Shown one piece after another: positions 55,124 through 63,358 of a stretch of 64,000 nt of DNA. Source of the stretch: Pseudoxanthomonas koreensis_A (GTDB lineage Bacteria > Pseudomonadota > Gammaproteobacteria > Xanthomonadales > Xanthomonadaceae); the NCBI RefSeq assembly GCF_041890415.1, contig NZ_CP169056.1:1054001-1118000 (forward strand). Direction: 5' to 3'. Below the pieces are notes generated by a model that did not search any database, was not told the DNA's origin, and saw nothing but the letters and a program-made list of their open reading frames with translations. Made by a program: the position numbers and the translations under genes. Position 1 is the stretch's first letter; each line of letters opens with the position of its first letter.

Positions 55124-57295
55124 ATGGCTACCAGGGTTTCCGCGGGTTCTGCCCCATCATGGAGTGAACGTGCTGTGGCGGTGAAGCCCATCATCCAGTC
55201 CGAAATGTCCGAGTGCGGGCTGGCCTCGCTGGCCATGGTGGCATGCGCGCATGGCATGCGGCTTGGCTTGCAGGAGATGCGTTGCAGGTTTCCGCATTCC
55301 CTGAAGGGGGCCAGGCTCGACCGCCTGATCCAGGTCGCGCAGAAACTCGGGTTCTCCACGCGCCCGTTGCGGCTGGACATGGAGCACCTCGGGCAGCTCA
55401 AGCTGCCCTGCATCCTGCACTGGGATCTCAACCATTTCGTCGTCCTGGCCAGGGTCGGGAAATCCTCCGCCACCATCCTCGATCCGGCCGCCGGCGAGCG
55501 TAGGCTGTCGCTCGACAAGGTGTCCGAGCATTTCACCGGCGTGGCGCTGGAATTGACGCCCGCCGCCGATTTCAGGCCGCGGAAGACTTCGCCCGCGGTA
55601 TCGGTCCGACAACTGGCCGGTCGCGTGCGCGGGCTGGGGCCCGCGCTCGGGCAGATACTGCTGCTCTCGATCGCGCTGCAGGTGTTCGTGATCCTGGCGC
55701 CGTTCTTCATGCAATGGGTGGTGGACCAGGTGCTGGTCTCCGCCGACCGCGACCTGCTCGCCGTGCTGGGGCTGGGCTTCGTGCTGGTGCTGCTGCTGCA
55801 GGTCGGCATTGGCCTGCTGCGGGGCTGGTCGGTCGTATACCTGTCTTCCCGCCTGGGCCTGCAGTGGATGGGCAACGTGTTCGCGCATACGCTGAGGTTG
55901 CCGCTGGATTTCTTCGAGAAGCGGCACCTGGGCGACATCACTTCGCGCATGTCATCGGTGCAGGCGATCCAGAAGACGCTGACCACCAGCTTCGTGGAAG
56001 CGCTCATCGATGGGCTGATGGCGGTGGCCACGCTCGGGCTGATGCTGCTGTACAGCTGGAAGCTGACGTTGGTGACGCTGCTGGCGGTGGCGCTGTACCT
56101 GGGCATCAGGGGCCTAGCCTACCGGCCGCTCCGAGAGCGCACCGAGCAGCAGCTTGTGGCCTCGGCCAGGCAGCATACCCACCTGCTGGAGTCGCTGCGC
56201 GGCATGCAGAGCCTGAAGGTGGCCGGGGAGGAGCCGCAGCGGCGTTCAGCCTACGAGAACCTGATGACGGACACGGTGAACCGGGAGGTAGGCCTGGCCC
56301 ACATGGGCCTGGGCTTCAGCGGCGCCAGCCAACTGGTGTTCGGCGTCGAGCGGATCGCGGTGATCTGGATCGGCACGGTCCTGGCCCTGCAGAACGTATT
56401 TTCGGTGGGCATGCTGATCGCCTACCTGGCCTACAAGGACCAGTTCGCCGAGCGCGTGTCGGCGCTGATCGATAAGTGGGTGGAGTTCCGCATGCTGCGC
56501 CTGCATGGCGAGCGCTTGGCCGACATCGTGCTGACGCCGCCGGAGGAGGATTCGGGACCGGCGGAACTTCCGCCTCCGCCGGATACCCGGATCGAGGTCG
56601 ACGGGTTGTCGTTCCGCTATGGCGAAGGCGAGCGATGGGTGCTGCAGGATTGCAGCTTCACCATCGAGCCGGGCGAGTCGGTGGCCATCATCGGCGCGTC
56701 CGGATGCGGAAAGACCACGTTGGTCAAGCTGTTGCTGGGGCTGCTGAAGCCCTCGCAAGGGCGCCTGTGCATCGGCGGCTACGACCTGCACAAGGTGGGC
56801 CCTCGCAACGTGCGCGCCATCGTGGGCGCGGTGATGCAGGACGACCAGCTGTTCGCCGGCAGCATCGCCGACAACATCAGCTTCTTCGACCCGCATGGCG
56901 ACCAGGCGAGGATCGAGGCGGCCGCGCGCCTGGCGGCGATCCACGATGAGATCGCTGCCATGCCGATGGGCTACCACGGCTTGATCGGCGACATGGGCAG
57001 CTCGCTGTCCGGCGGACAAAAGCAACGCATCATCCTGGCGCGCGCCCTGTACCGCCAGCCCAGGCTGCTGTTCCTCGACGAGGCTACCAGCCACCTGGAC
57101 ATGGCCAACGAGCGCCTGGTCAACGACGCGGTCAAGAGCCTGGCGCTGACCAAGGTGATCGTGGCCCACCGTCCCGAGACCATCGCCAGCGCCGACCGGG
57201 TGCTGGTGATGGCCGGCGGGCGCATCGTGCAGGAATTCCAGCCGTGCGCCGCGCAAGAGGCGCCAGAAGAGGAATCGGTCGTGGGGACAGGGTGA
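55124..57295 (+). CDS. peptidase-containing ABC transporter (C39, double-glycine leader processing)
   Basis: A 723-residue bacteriocin/RiPP exporter. The N-terminal C39 peptidase has the oxyanion Gln (Q25), catalytic C31 in 'SEMSECGLASLAM', H104 in 'WDLNHFVVLARV' and D120 in 'ILDPAAG', so it should cut leaders after Gly-Gly. Six transmembrane helices (about 165-430) follow, then the nucleotide-binding domain with Walker A 'GASGCGKTTL', signature 'LSGGQKQR' and Walker B 'LLFLDEAT'. ATG 55124 gives the usual short N-terminal extension. GTG 55175, with GGAG ten bases upstream, is a realistic alternative. It should process and export the peptide encoded at 57404. Confidence 0.93.
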   Translation: MATRVSAGSAPSWSERAVAVKPIIQSEMSECGLASLAMVACAHGMRLGLQEMRCRFPHSLKGARLDRLIQVAQKLGFSTRPLRLDMEHLGQLKLPCILHWDLNHFVVLARVGKSSATILDPAAGERRLSLDKVSEHFTGVALELTPAADFRPRKTSPAVSVRQLAGRVRGLGPALGQILLLSIALQVFVILAPFFMQWVVDQVLVSADRDLLAVLGLGFVLVLLLQVGIGLLRGWSVVYLSSRLGLQWMGNVFAHTLRLPLDFFEKRHLGDITSRMSSVQAIQKTLTTSFVEALIDGLMAVATLGLMLLYSWKLTLVTLLAVALYLGIRGLAYRPLRERTEQQLVASARQHTHLLESLRGMQSLKVAGEEPQRRSAYENLMTDTVNREVGLAHMGLGFSGASQLVFGVERIAVIWIGTVLALQNVFSVGMLIAYLAYKDQFAERVSALIDKWVEFRMLRLHGERLADIVLTPPEEDSGPAELPPPPDTRIEVDGLSFRYGEGERWVLQDCSFTIEPGESVAIIGASGCGKTTLVKLLLGLLKPSQGRLCIGGYDLHKVGPRNVRAIVGAVMQDDQLFAGSIADNISFFDPHGDQARIEAAARLAAIHDEIAAMPMGYHGLIGDMGSSLSGGQKQRIILARALYRQPRLLFLDEATSHLDMANERLVNDAVKSLALTKVIVAHRPETIASADRVLVMAGGRIVQEFQPCAAQEAPEEESVVGTG

Positions 57296-57426
57296 TGGCC
57301 AGCCATGCGGAATGGGCCATGAATCTTCCGGACATCGTTTTCTCGGCCATGGGCCGGGCCCGAGGGTGCAGGGGAACTGCGCCGACCATGAAGGAGCGAA
57401 GCAATGGAAGAGCTGTCGATGGATGA
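57295..57426 (+). other. short ORF coupled to the transporter stop (uncertain)
   Basis: A 43-codon frame whose ATG overlaps the ABC transporter stop (TGATG) and which ends inside the start of the Gly-Gly peptide gene in another frame. It encodes 'MASHAEWAMNLPDIVFSAMG' and further basic residues, and has no leader or Gly-Gly motif. It could be a coupling leader peptide that carries ribosomes to the next start, or mere chance. Confidence 0.2.
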
Positions 57427-57452
57427 AGGAGCAATGGAAGAGCTGTCGATGG
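57388..57452 (+). repeat. tandem duplication of ribosome-binding site and leader start in the precursor gene
   Basis: ATGAAGGAGC...AATGGAAGAGCTGTCGATGG occurs at 57388-57422 and again at 57423-57452; the first copy has five extra bases (GAAGC). The result is an in-frame repeat of MEELSMDE in the leader. The upstream AAGGAG is well spaced (seven bases) from ATG 57404, while the copy before the second ATG (57434) is only two bases away. Confidence 0.85.
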
Positions 57453-57556
57453 ATGAAGAAGTGATGGTGACGGGCGGCGTGCGGTGCCGGGACGACCAGC
57501 TGACCCTGACGGTGACGGGCAACAGTGGCTGGGACGGTTCCAGTTGCGACCCCTGA
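57404..57556 (+). CDS. double-glycine leader peptide, candidate RiPP precursor
   Basis: A 50-residue peptide. Residues 1-25 form an acidic leader with MEELSMDE twice, ending 'EEVMVTGG'. This fits the ELSxxE...GG consensus cut by C39 peptidases, with cleavage predicted after G25. The 25-residue core (26-50) has Cys at 28 and 48, acidic residues D30, D31, D44, D49 and hydroxyl residues T34, T36, T38, S41, S46, S47. This acid-plus-hydroxyl composition is what an ATP-grasp ester-forming ligase needs. The two Cys could form a disulfide or be modified. AAGGAG is seven bases before the ATG. The gene lies between its exporter and its putative maturases and is followed by a strong hairpin. Confidence 0.75.
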   Translation: MEELSMDEGAMEELSMDEEVMVTGGVRCRDDQLTLTVTGNSGWDGSSCDP

Positions 57557-57563
57557 GTTGATC

Positions 57564-57595
57564 GGCGGAGGGGCGGCTTGCCCCTCCGCCTTTGT
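57564..57595 (+). terminator. hairpin between precursor and maturase genes (attenuator/partial terminator)
   Basis: GGCGGAGGGGC (57564-57574) pairs perfectly with GCCCCTCCGCC (57580-57590) around GGCTT, followed by TTTGT. It lies just after the precursor stop. The 3' arm is also complementary to CGGAGGGGC at 57609-57617, the ribosome-binding region of the next gene, so two structures compete. Confidence 0.75.
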
Positions 57596-57620
57596 ATCGC
57601 CATGTCTACGGAGGGGCGGA

Positions 57621-58613
57621 ATGGAATCTACTGGATATCGTCTTGGGAACCAGGTCGTTCTGGTACATGGTGCGCACGCTTCCGCGCTCTACGACCTGTT
57701 CGATGGCCGGATCCAGCGAGTATCGAGCGGATTGGGGAAGGTGCTGGAGGGTGTCGACGGGCATGCGGATGTCCCGGGGAAATACGATGCCTCGGTGCTG
57801 GAAAGCTTGCTCAGGCGCCTGGCCGAAAGGGGATTCCTGGAGCGCTGCCAGGGAAACGGGGGGCAACGCTATTCGTTCGACAGCAAGGTGCCGAGGTTCC
57901 CACCGCTGCGCACGCTGTCGTTCGAGATCGGGAGCGGAACAACCGCCGAAGACTTCGGCCGGATCCTGAATTTCATCGCCGACGCTTCCCGTCGCTTCAG
58001 CCTGGGCAGCTTCGCTTTCCTGGTGGGTGGCTCCTGTGATCCCGCAGGCGGACTGGAGGCAGTGGTCGCATCCGGTCTCAGGCATGCGCGATTCAGCATC
58101 TGCGAGCTTTGGTGCGCATCCGAAGCGGTCGGGCGATTCAAGGCCCTGCGGTCGAGGTTGCCGCACCCCGGCCGGGTTTTCGTGTCGGAGGCGTGCGATC
58201 CGGTACACGGCACCATCGGAGTGGATGAGGGCGGTGTACGGTCCGTATGGGACTGGGACGCGGGGTTGTTGCCATCGGCGATGGTGTGCCGTGCGGATTA
58301 CTACCATCTGCTGGGGATGTACGCCGAATGCTACGGCTGCCTCCATTTCGACCGCGACTGGAACGTGTTCCCCGACGTGTCCGAGATGGACTTCTTTATC
58401 GGCCGGCCTGGAGCGGGCGTGGGGCTGGATGACTTGCTCCGGGACGAGCGGCTCTTGGGCTACTGGAAGGTCGGCAAGGACCGGCGGGACAAGTGCCGGG
58501 ACTGCGAACTGCGCTATGCCTGTCCGAATCCGTTGTCCCGGCGCTCCAGGCCGGACCGGCTGGGCAGCGCGCCTGCGAACTGCAGCTACGACCTGGAGCG
58601 CGGAAGGTGGTGA
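57621..58613 (+). CDS. SPASM-domain peptide maturase of a grasp-with-spasm system
   Basis: A 330-residue protein with a C-terminal SPASM-like iron-sulfur region: C237 and C240 in 'AECYGCLHFDRDWNVFPD', then C292, C295 and C301 in 'DKCRDCELRYACPNP' and C321 in 'ANCSYDLERGRW'. The N-terminal half has no CxxxCxxC motif for the radical-SAM cluster. This combination matches the described grasp-with-spasm family, where the protein works beside an ATP-grasp enzyme, possibly for peptide recognition or redox chemistry (role not established). GGAGGGG lies before ATG 57621. Its stop overlaps the ATP-grasp start by four bases. Confidence 0.8.
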   Translation: MESTGYRLGNQVVLVHGAHASALYDLFDGRIQRVSSGLGKVLEGVDGHADVPGKYDASVLESLLRRLAERGFLERCQGNGGQRYSFDSKVPRFPPLRTLSFEIGSGTTAEDFGRILNFIADASRRFSLGSFAFLVGGSCDPAGGLEAVVASGLRHARFSICELWCASEAVGRFKALRSRLPHPGRVFVSEACDPVHGTIGVDEGGVRSVWDWDAGLLPSAMVCRADYYHLLGMYAECYGCLHFDRDWNVFPDVSEMDFFIGRPGAGVGLDDLLRDERLLGYWKVGKDRRDKCRDCELRYACPNPLSRRSRPDRLGSAPANCSYDLERGRW

Positions 58614-59581
58614 CCCGGCCGGTTGTGGCGCTGGTGTCGGAGGATTCCGACCTCAACCTGTATCTGGTGACCCAGGTCCTTCAGCACCGGCGCGTTCCCT
58701 ATCTGTGGATCGATCCCGTGGTGGAGGACAGGAACTTCGATTTCAGGTTCGCGGTGAGCGACCATCGCGGGAACTGCGCAGGGGAGATGATCGACGCTCG
58801 CGGCGAGGTGCTGCCCCTGGGCAGCATCAGGTCGGTATGGAGCCGTGGCGCATCTTACTTCGGCGGTTTGACCACGCGCCCGGGGACGTCGGCCAATCTG
58901 GTCCACTATGAGTCCATATATGCGTACGAGTATCTTTGGTGGATGCTGCGCGATCGCGTATGGGTGAACCCGATTCTGGGCAATCGCGTTTTCTGCAATC
59001 GCTTGGTGCAGACGCAGATCGCGGTGCAATGCGGAATGGACGTGCCCCGGCAGATGGTGGCGACGCGGGGCCAGGACGTGCTGGCGTTCGCCCACGACGG
59101 CCGACGGATCATCAAGGGGATATCCCAGGGCGGCTATCGCGAGACCGGCCCGCGGCAGATCAAGACCGAGTACTTCCGCGACGACGGCCCCGGGCTGGAT
59201 GGGCGCCTGGCCGCACCCGTGCTCCTGCAGGAATACATCGAGAAGGACCACGAGCTGCGGGTGGTCGTGGTCGGTGAAAGCGTCTACGCAGCCGCCATCG
59301 ATTCGGCGAAGAACGAGGCAACCGCCCTGGACAGCCGGTTGTGGAACCAGGTGGGTCTGACTTACTACCGGGTGAAGCTCGCCGATGCCGAGCGGGAGGC
59401 GTTGGTGGACATCAATCGGCGCCTGGGCCTGGTCTATTCGTCCGTCGACCTGGTGCGGGGGCTGGACGGCAAGCTCTATTTCCTGGAGGTCAATCCGGCC
59501 GGGCAATGGAGCTTCATAGAGATGCTTACTGGATTCCCGATCACCGAGCGCATCGTCGAGGCGCTCCTGGAGGAAGCATGA
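58610..59581 (+). CDS. ATP-grasp peptide maturase (MvdC/MvdD-like ligase)
   Basis: A 323-residue ATP-grasp enzyme of the graspetide (microviridin-type) maturase group. Such enzymes phosphorylate Asp/Glu side chains and link them to Thr/Ser or Lys to form lactones or lactams. Visible elements are the N-terminal 'VSEDSDLNLYLVTQVLQHRR', the ATP-site Lys in 'GRRIIKGISQGG', 'VLLQEYIEKDHELRVVVVGE' and the metal-binding 'LYFLEVNPAGQWSFIEMLTG' (E293, N295). The start GTG 58610 overlaps the SPASM gene stop (GTGA). Its stop overlaps the next small ORF. The precursor at 57404 is the likely substrate. Confidence 0.88.
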   Translation: MTRPVVALVSEDSDLNLYLVTQVLQHRRVPYLWIDPVVEDRNFDFRFAVSDHRGNCAGEMIDARGEVLPLGSIRSVWSRGASYFGGLTTRPGTSANLVHYESIYAYEYLWWMLRDRVWVNPILGNRVFCNRLVQTQIAVQCGMDVPRQMVATRGQDVLAFAHDGRRIIKGISQGGYRETGPRQIKTEYFRDDGPGLDGRLAAPVLLQEYIEKDHELRVVVVGESVYAAAIDSAKNEATALDSRLWNQVGLTYYRVKLADAEREALVDINRRLGLVYSSVDLVRGLDGKLYFLEVNPAGQWSFIEMLTGFPITERIVEALLEEA

Positions 59582-59748
59582 ACGCGCGGAAGCGGAAGAA
59601 GGCATTGATAGAAAGCTATGGGGGAGGACGGATCATGCCGGTCAGGCAGGAACTGGAGTGGCGCAGAAGCCGGATCGAAGGCGCCAAGAGAGGTTTCTGC
59701 GCGCCCTATCCGTTCCTGGTGCCCGGCCTGCGGAGGCCGGCGAAGTGA
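59578..59748 (+). CDS. 56-residue basic peptide of unknown function
   Basis: A small ORF coupled on both sides: its ATG overlaps the ATP-grasp stop (ATGA), and its stop overlaps the GTG of the next gene (GTGA). It is strongly basic (MNARKRKKALIESYGGGRIM...; 'EWRRSRIEGAKRGF'), has one Cys near 'GFCAPYPFLVPG', and contains 'SYGGG', which is not a standard leader cleavage site. It may be a second precursor, an accessory recognition peptide or an immunity peptide. The sequence does not decide. The tight coupling argues that it is translated. Confidence 0.5.
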   Translation: MNARKRKKALIESYGGGRIMPVRQELEWRRSRIEGAKRGFCAPYPFLVPGLRRPAK

Positions 59749-61019
59749 GCCGCCGATTCCTGTCGTGCCTCCTGGTGGCGATGGTGCCAGCAACGGTAGG
59801 GGCGGCACCGGCCGAACCGGCGGAAACTTGCCTGGACGAATCCTGCCTGCTGCCCGCAATCCGGGACTTGTCGGTTTCCGATGCGCACCGGTACTTCCGG
59901 GGCCATCGTGCGATCTCCTACGGCTTCGATGCCGAGCGAGCTTCCGGCATGTTCAGGCAGAACTACGCCACGCTGTCGAGCTTCGTGGGCAACTACGAGG
60001 AGGCCGAGCGGCTGTACCCGCTCCGGGAGAACCAGGAGGATCCCGTGTCGCTGGGCTACACCGAGGCCACGTATGCCAATCCGCTGATCGTGGAGATGGC
60101 CCGCGGGCGGCAGGCGGTCTTCCTCAACGAGTCCCATGCCCGGCCGCGCACGCGGGCGGCGCTCCATACGTTGCTGCGTCCCTTGCGCGAGGCGGGGTTC
60201 GGGTACCTCGCCATCGAGGCCCTGACCACCGATGTGCCCGGCGAGGCTGGCACCTGTTCCGATGCCGCGATGTTCGATGGGGAGCTTCCCGCGCGCGGCT
60301 ATCCGGTGAGGGCCAGCGGTTTTTACCTGCGTGAGCCGGTGTTCGGGGAAATCGTGCGCGAAGCCCTGCGCCTGGGCTTTCGCCTCGTCGCCTACGAAAC
60401 CCGCGATACCAGCGGCACGATGGAAGGCCGCGAGCAGGGCCTGGCCGGCAACCTGGCGTGCATCTATCGCCAGGACCCGGACGCGAGGGTCCTGGCGATC
60501 GCGGGATTCGGGCACGTGGCCAAGAGCGGCGGGCCCGTCCCCATGATGGCGCAGCGGTTCAGGGAAATGACCGGTATCGATCCGTTGACCGTGGACACCA
60601 CGCGCCTGCTGGGCATGGGCAAGGAGGGCATCCGCTTTCCCGAGGCGGGCCCGCCCCGGTTTCCCTCGCAGGCCTATGTGCTGTCCGATGCGTCCGGTAG
60701 GTTCTATGGCTCAACGGCCTATGATCTGATCGTGTTCGTGCCGGGTACCGGCGGCAGGCACGGGGAGGGGGCCTCCTGGCTGGAACTGGACGGTGCGCGC
60801 CGCCGCATGCCGGTGCCTGCGGAAGGATGCGGCGCCGCCCGGCCCTGCCTGGTGCAGGCCACCGTCATCGCCGAGGACGAGGGCATTCCCGCCGACAGTT
60901 GCGTGCTCGATGAGGGCGAGGAACGATGCGTGCTGTTCCTTGCGCCGGGCATGTTCCGTGTCGACTACCTGGATGCGCGGATGCGCCCACTGGCGTCGCG
61001 GTCGGTCACGGTCGAATGA
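59745..61019 (+). CDS. secreted Tiki/ChaN-EreA-like putative hydrolase
   Basis: A 424-residue protein with a signal peptide ('RFLSCLLVAMVPATVGA', cleavage near residue 20-21). The core matches the Tiki/TraB/ChaN/EreA superfamily: E129 and H131 in 'VFLNESHARPRTRAALHTLL', E158 in 'FGYLAIEAL', and H257 in 'VLAIAGFGHVAKSG'. Members are metal-dependent hydrolases, esterases or heme-binding proteins. The C-terminal part, after about residue 330, has four cysteines and looks like a separate beta domain. The start GTG 59745 overlaps the preceding small ORF. As the last gene of the peptide operon it may act on the exported product or give self-protection; that is inference. Confidence 0.65.
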   Translation: MSRRFLSCLLVAMVPATVGAAPAEPAETCLDESCLLPAIRDLSVSDAHRYFRGHRAISYGFDAERASGMFRQNYATLSSFVGNYEEAERLYPLRENQEDPVSLGYTEATYANPLIVEMARGRQAVFLNESHARPRTRAALHTLLRPLREAGFGYLAIEALTTDVPGEAGTCSDAAMFDGELPARGYPVRASGFYLREPVFGEIVREALRLGFRLVAYETRDTSGTMEGREQGLAGNLACIYRQDPDARVLAIAGFGHVAKSGGPVPMMAQRFREMTGIDPLTVDTTRLLGMGKEGIRFPEAGPPRFPSQAYVLSDASGRFYGSTAYDLIVFVPGTGGRHGEGASWLELDGARRRMPVPAEGCGAARPCLVQATVIAEDEGIPADSCVLDEGEERCVLFLAPGMFRVDYLDARMRPLASRSVTVE

Positions 61020-61131
61020 TGTCGGGAGCCATCGGCGACGGTTGCGGATGCGTGTGGGCAGGTGTCGGGCTGGCCGCGTTGCGGTGCTGGTCCGCGATGT
61101 CGCTTGAGGGTGCGAGTCCGGCGGGTCGTGC

Positions 61132-62019
61132 TCAGGCTCCCAGCTCGCCCCGCATCCACCCGGCCAGCGCGGCGATGCGCGGATCGCTGTTGCCGCGCAC
61201 CGTGCACAGCGCCCATTGGCCGCCGGTATCGGCGAATCCCCACGGTGCGACCAGCCGGCCGGTGTCCAGGTCGGCCTGCACCAGCTCGCGTGGGGCGATG
61301 GCCACGCCCAGGCCGGCGGCGGCTGCTTCCAGCAGGTAGGTGAGGTGGTCGAAGCCGGTGCCCTGGCGCAGGCTGTCGGCATCCAGCCCCTGCGCGGCGA
61401 ACCAGCGCGGCCAGGCCTGTGGGCGCGAGGCGGTGTGCAGCAGCGGTTCTTGCAGCAGTGCGGCCGCTGGGGCATCGCGCAGGGCGTCGAAGCGCGCATG
61501 GCGCGGGCTGAGTACCGGGCCGATGCGTTCCGGTGCCAGCGCGTGCACCTGCCAGTCGGCCGGCCACGGTGCCTCGCCCAGCAGCAGCGCCGCGTCCAGG
61601 CCGGCGAGGGCGGCGTCGAAGCCGCCTTCCTGTGCGGACAGGTGCAGCTTCAGGTCCGGCAGGTCGATGGCCAGCCGTTCCAGGCGCGGAATCACCCAGC
61701 GCGCCAGCAGGCTGCCGGGGCAGCCCAGGACCAGCGCGGTGGAGCGGCCGTCGCGGCGCAGGGCGCTCCAGGTTGCCTGCAGGCCGGCGAAGGCATCGCC
61801 GGCGGCGTCGCGCAGGCGCAGGCCGGCAGCGGTCAGGGCCAGGCCGCGGCCCTCGCGTTCGAACAAGGGCGCGCCCAGCGCGTCCTCCAATGCGCGCACC
61901 TGGCGGCTGACTGCGCCGTGGGTGACATGCAATTCCCCGGCGGCGCGGCTGATGCTGCCCAGGCGGGCAGCGGCCTCGAAGGCGCGCAAGGCGTTCAGCG
62001 GTGGCAGCGACCGGGGCAT
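61132..62019 (-). CDS. trpI: LysR-family regulator of trpBA (TrpI-like)
   Basis: A 295-residue LysR protein with winged helix 'PLNALRAFEAAARLGSISRA' and 'GELHVTHGAVSRQVRALED'. The effector domain resembles the GcvA/TrpI subgroup. It is divergent from trpB, as TrpI is in Pseudomonas and xanthomonads, where it senses indoleglycerol phosphate and activates trpBA. A GTGTGA-N7-TCACAC palindrome lies directly upstream of its ATG. No clear ribosome-binding site is seen, so the message may be leaderless. Assignment as TrpI is by family and position. Confidence 0.8.
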   Translation of the reverse strand: MPRSLPPLNALRAFEAAARLGSISRAAGELHVTHGAVSRQVRALEDALGAPLFEREGRGLALTAAGLRLRDAAGDAFAGLQATWSALRRDGRSTALVLGCPGSLLARWVIPRLERLAIDLPDLKLHLSAQEGGFDAALAGLDAALLLGEAPWPADWQVHALAPERIGPVLSPRHARFDALRDAPAAALLQEPLLHTASRPQAWPRWFAAQGLDADSLRQGTGFDHLTYLLEAAAAGLGVAIAPRELVQADLDTGRLVAPWGFADTGGQWALCTVRGNSDPRIAALAGWMRGELGA

Positions 62020-62038
62020 GTGTGAGTTTTTATCACAC
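62020..62038. promoter_or_regulatory. palindromic operator candidate in the trpI-trpB gap
   Basis: GTGTGA-GTTTTTA-TCACAC, a perfect 6-bp inverted repeat with a 7-base A+T-rich centre. It abuts the trpI start codon and lies about 85 bases from the trpB start. This suits a LysR recognition site for autoregulation and divergent activation. Confidence 0.55.
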
Positions 62039-62120
62039 GAACGGCAGGTATTGTCGATTAAACACGCAGGCATCTGTGCGCTAGGCTGAGGGCCTGCCAC
62101 CGTGCCCTGATGGATCCGCC

Positions 62121-63332
<1,212 letters not shown>

Positions 63333-63358
63333 CCCCCGACCAGGACCGGATGCCCGCC

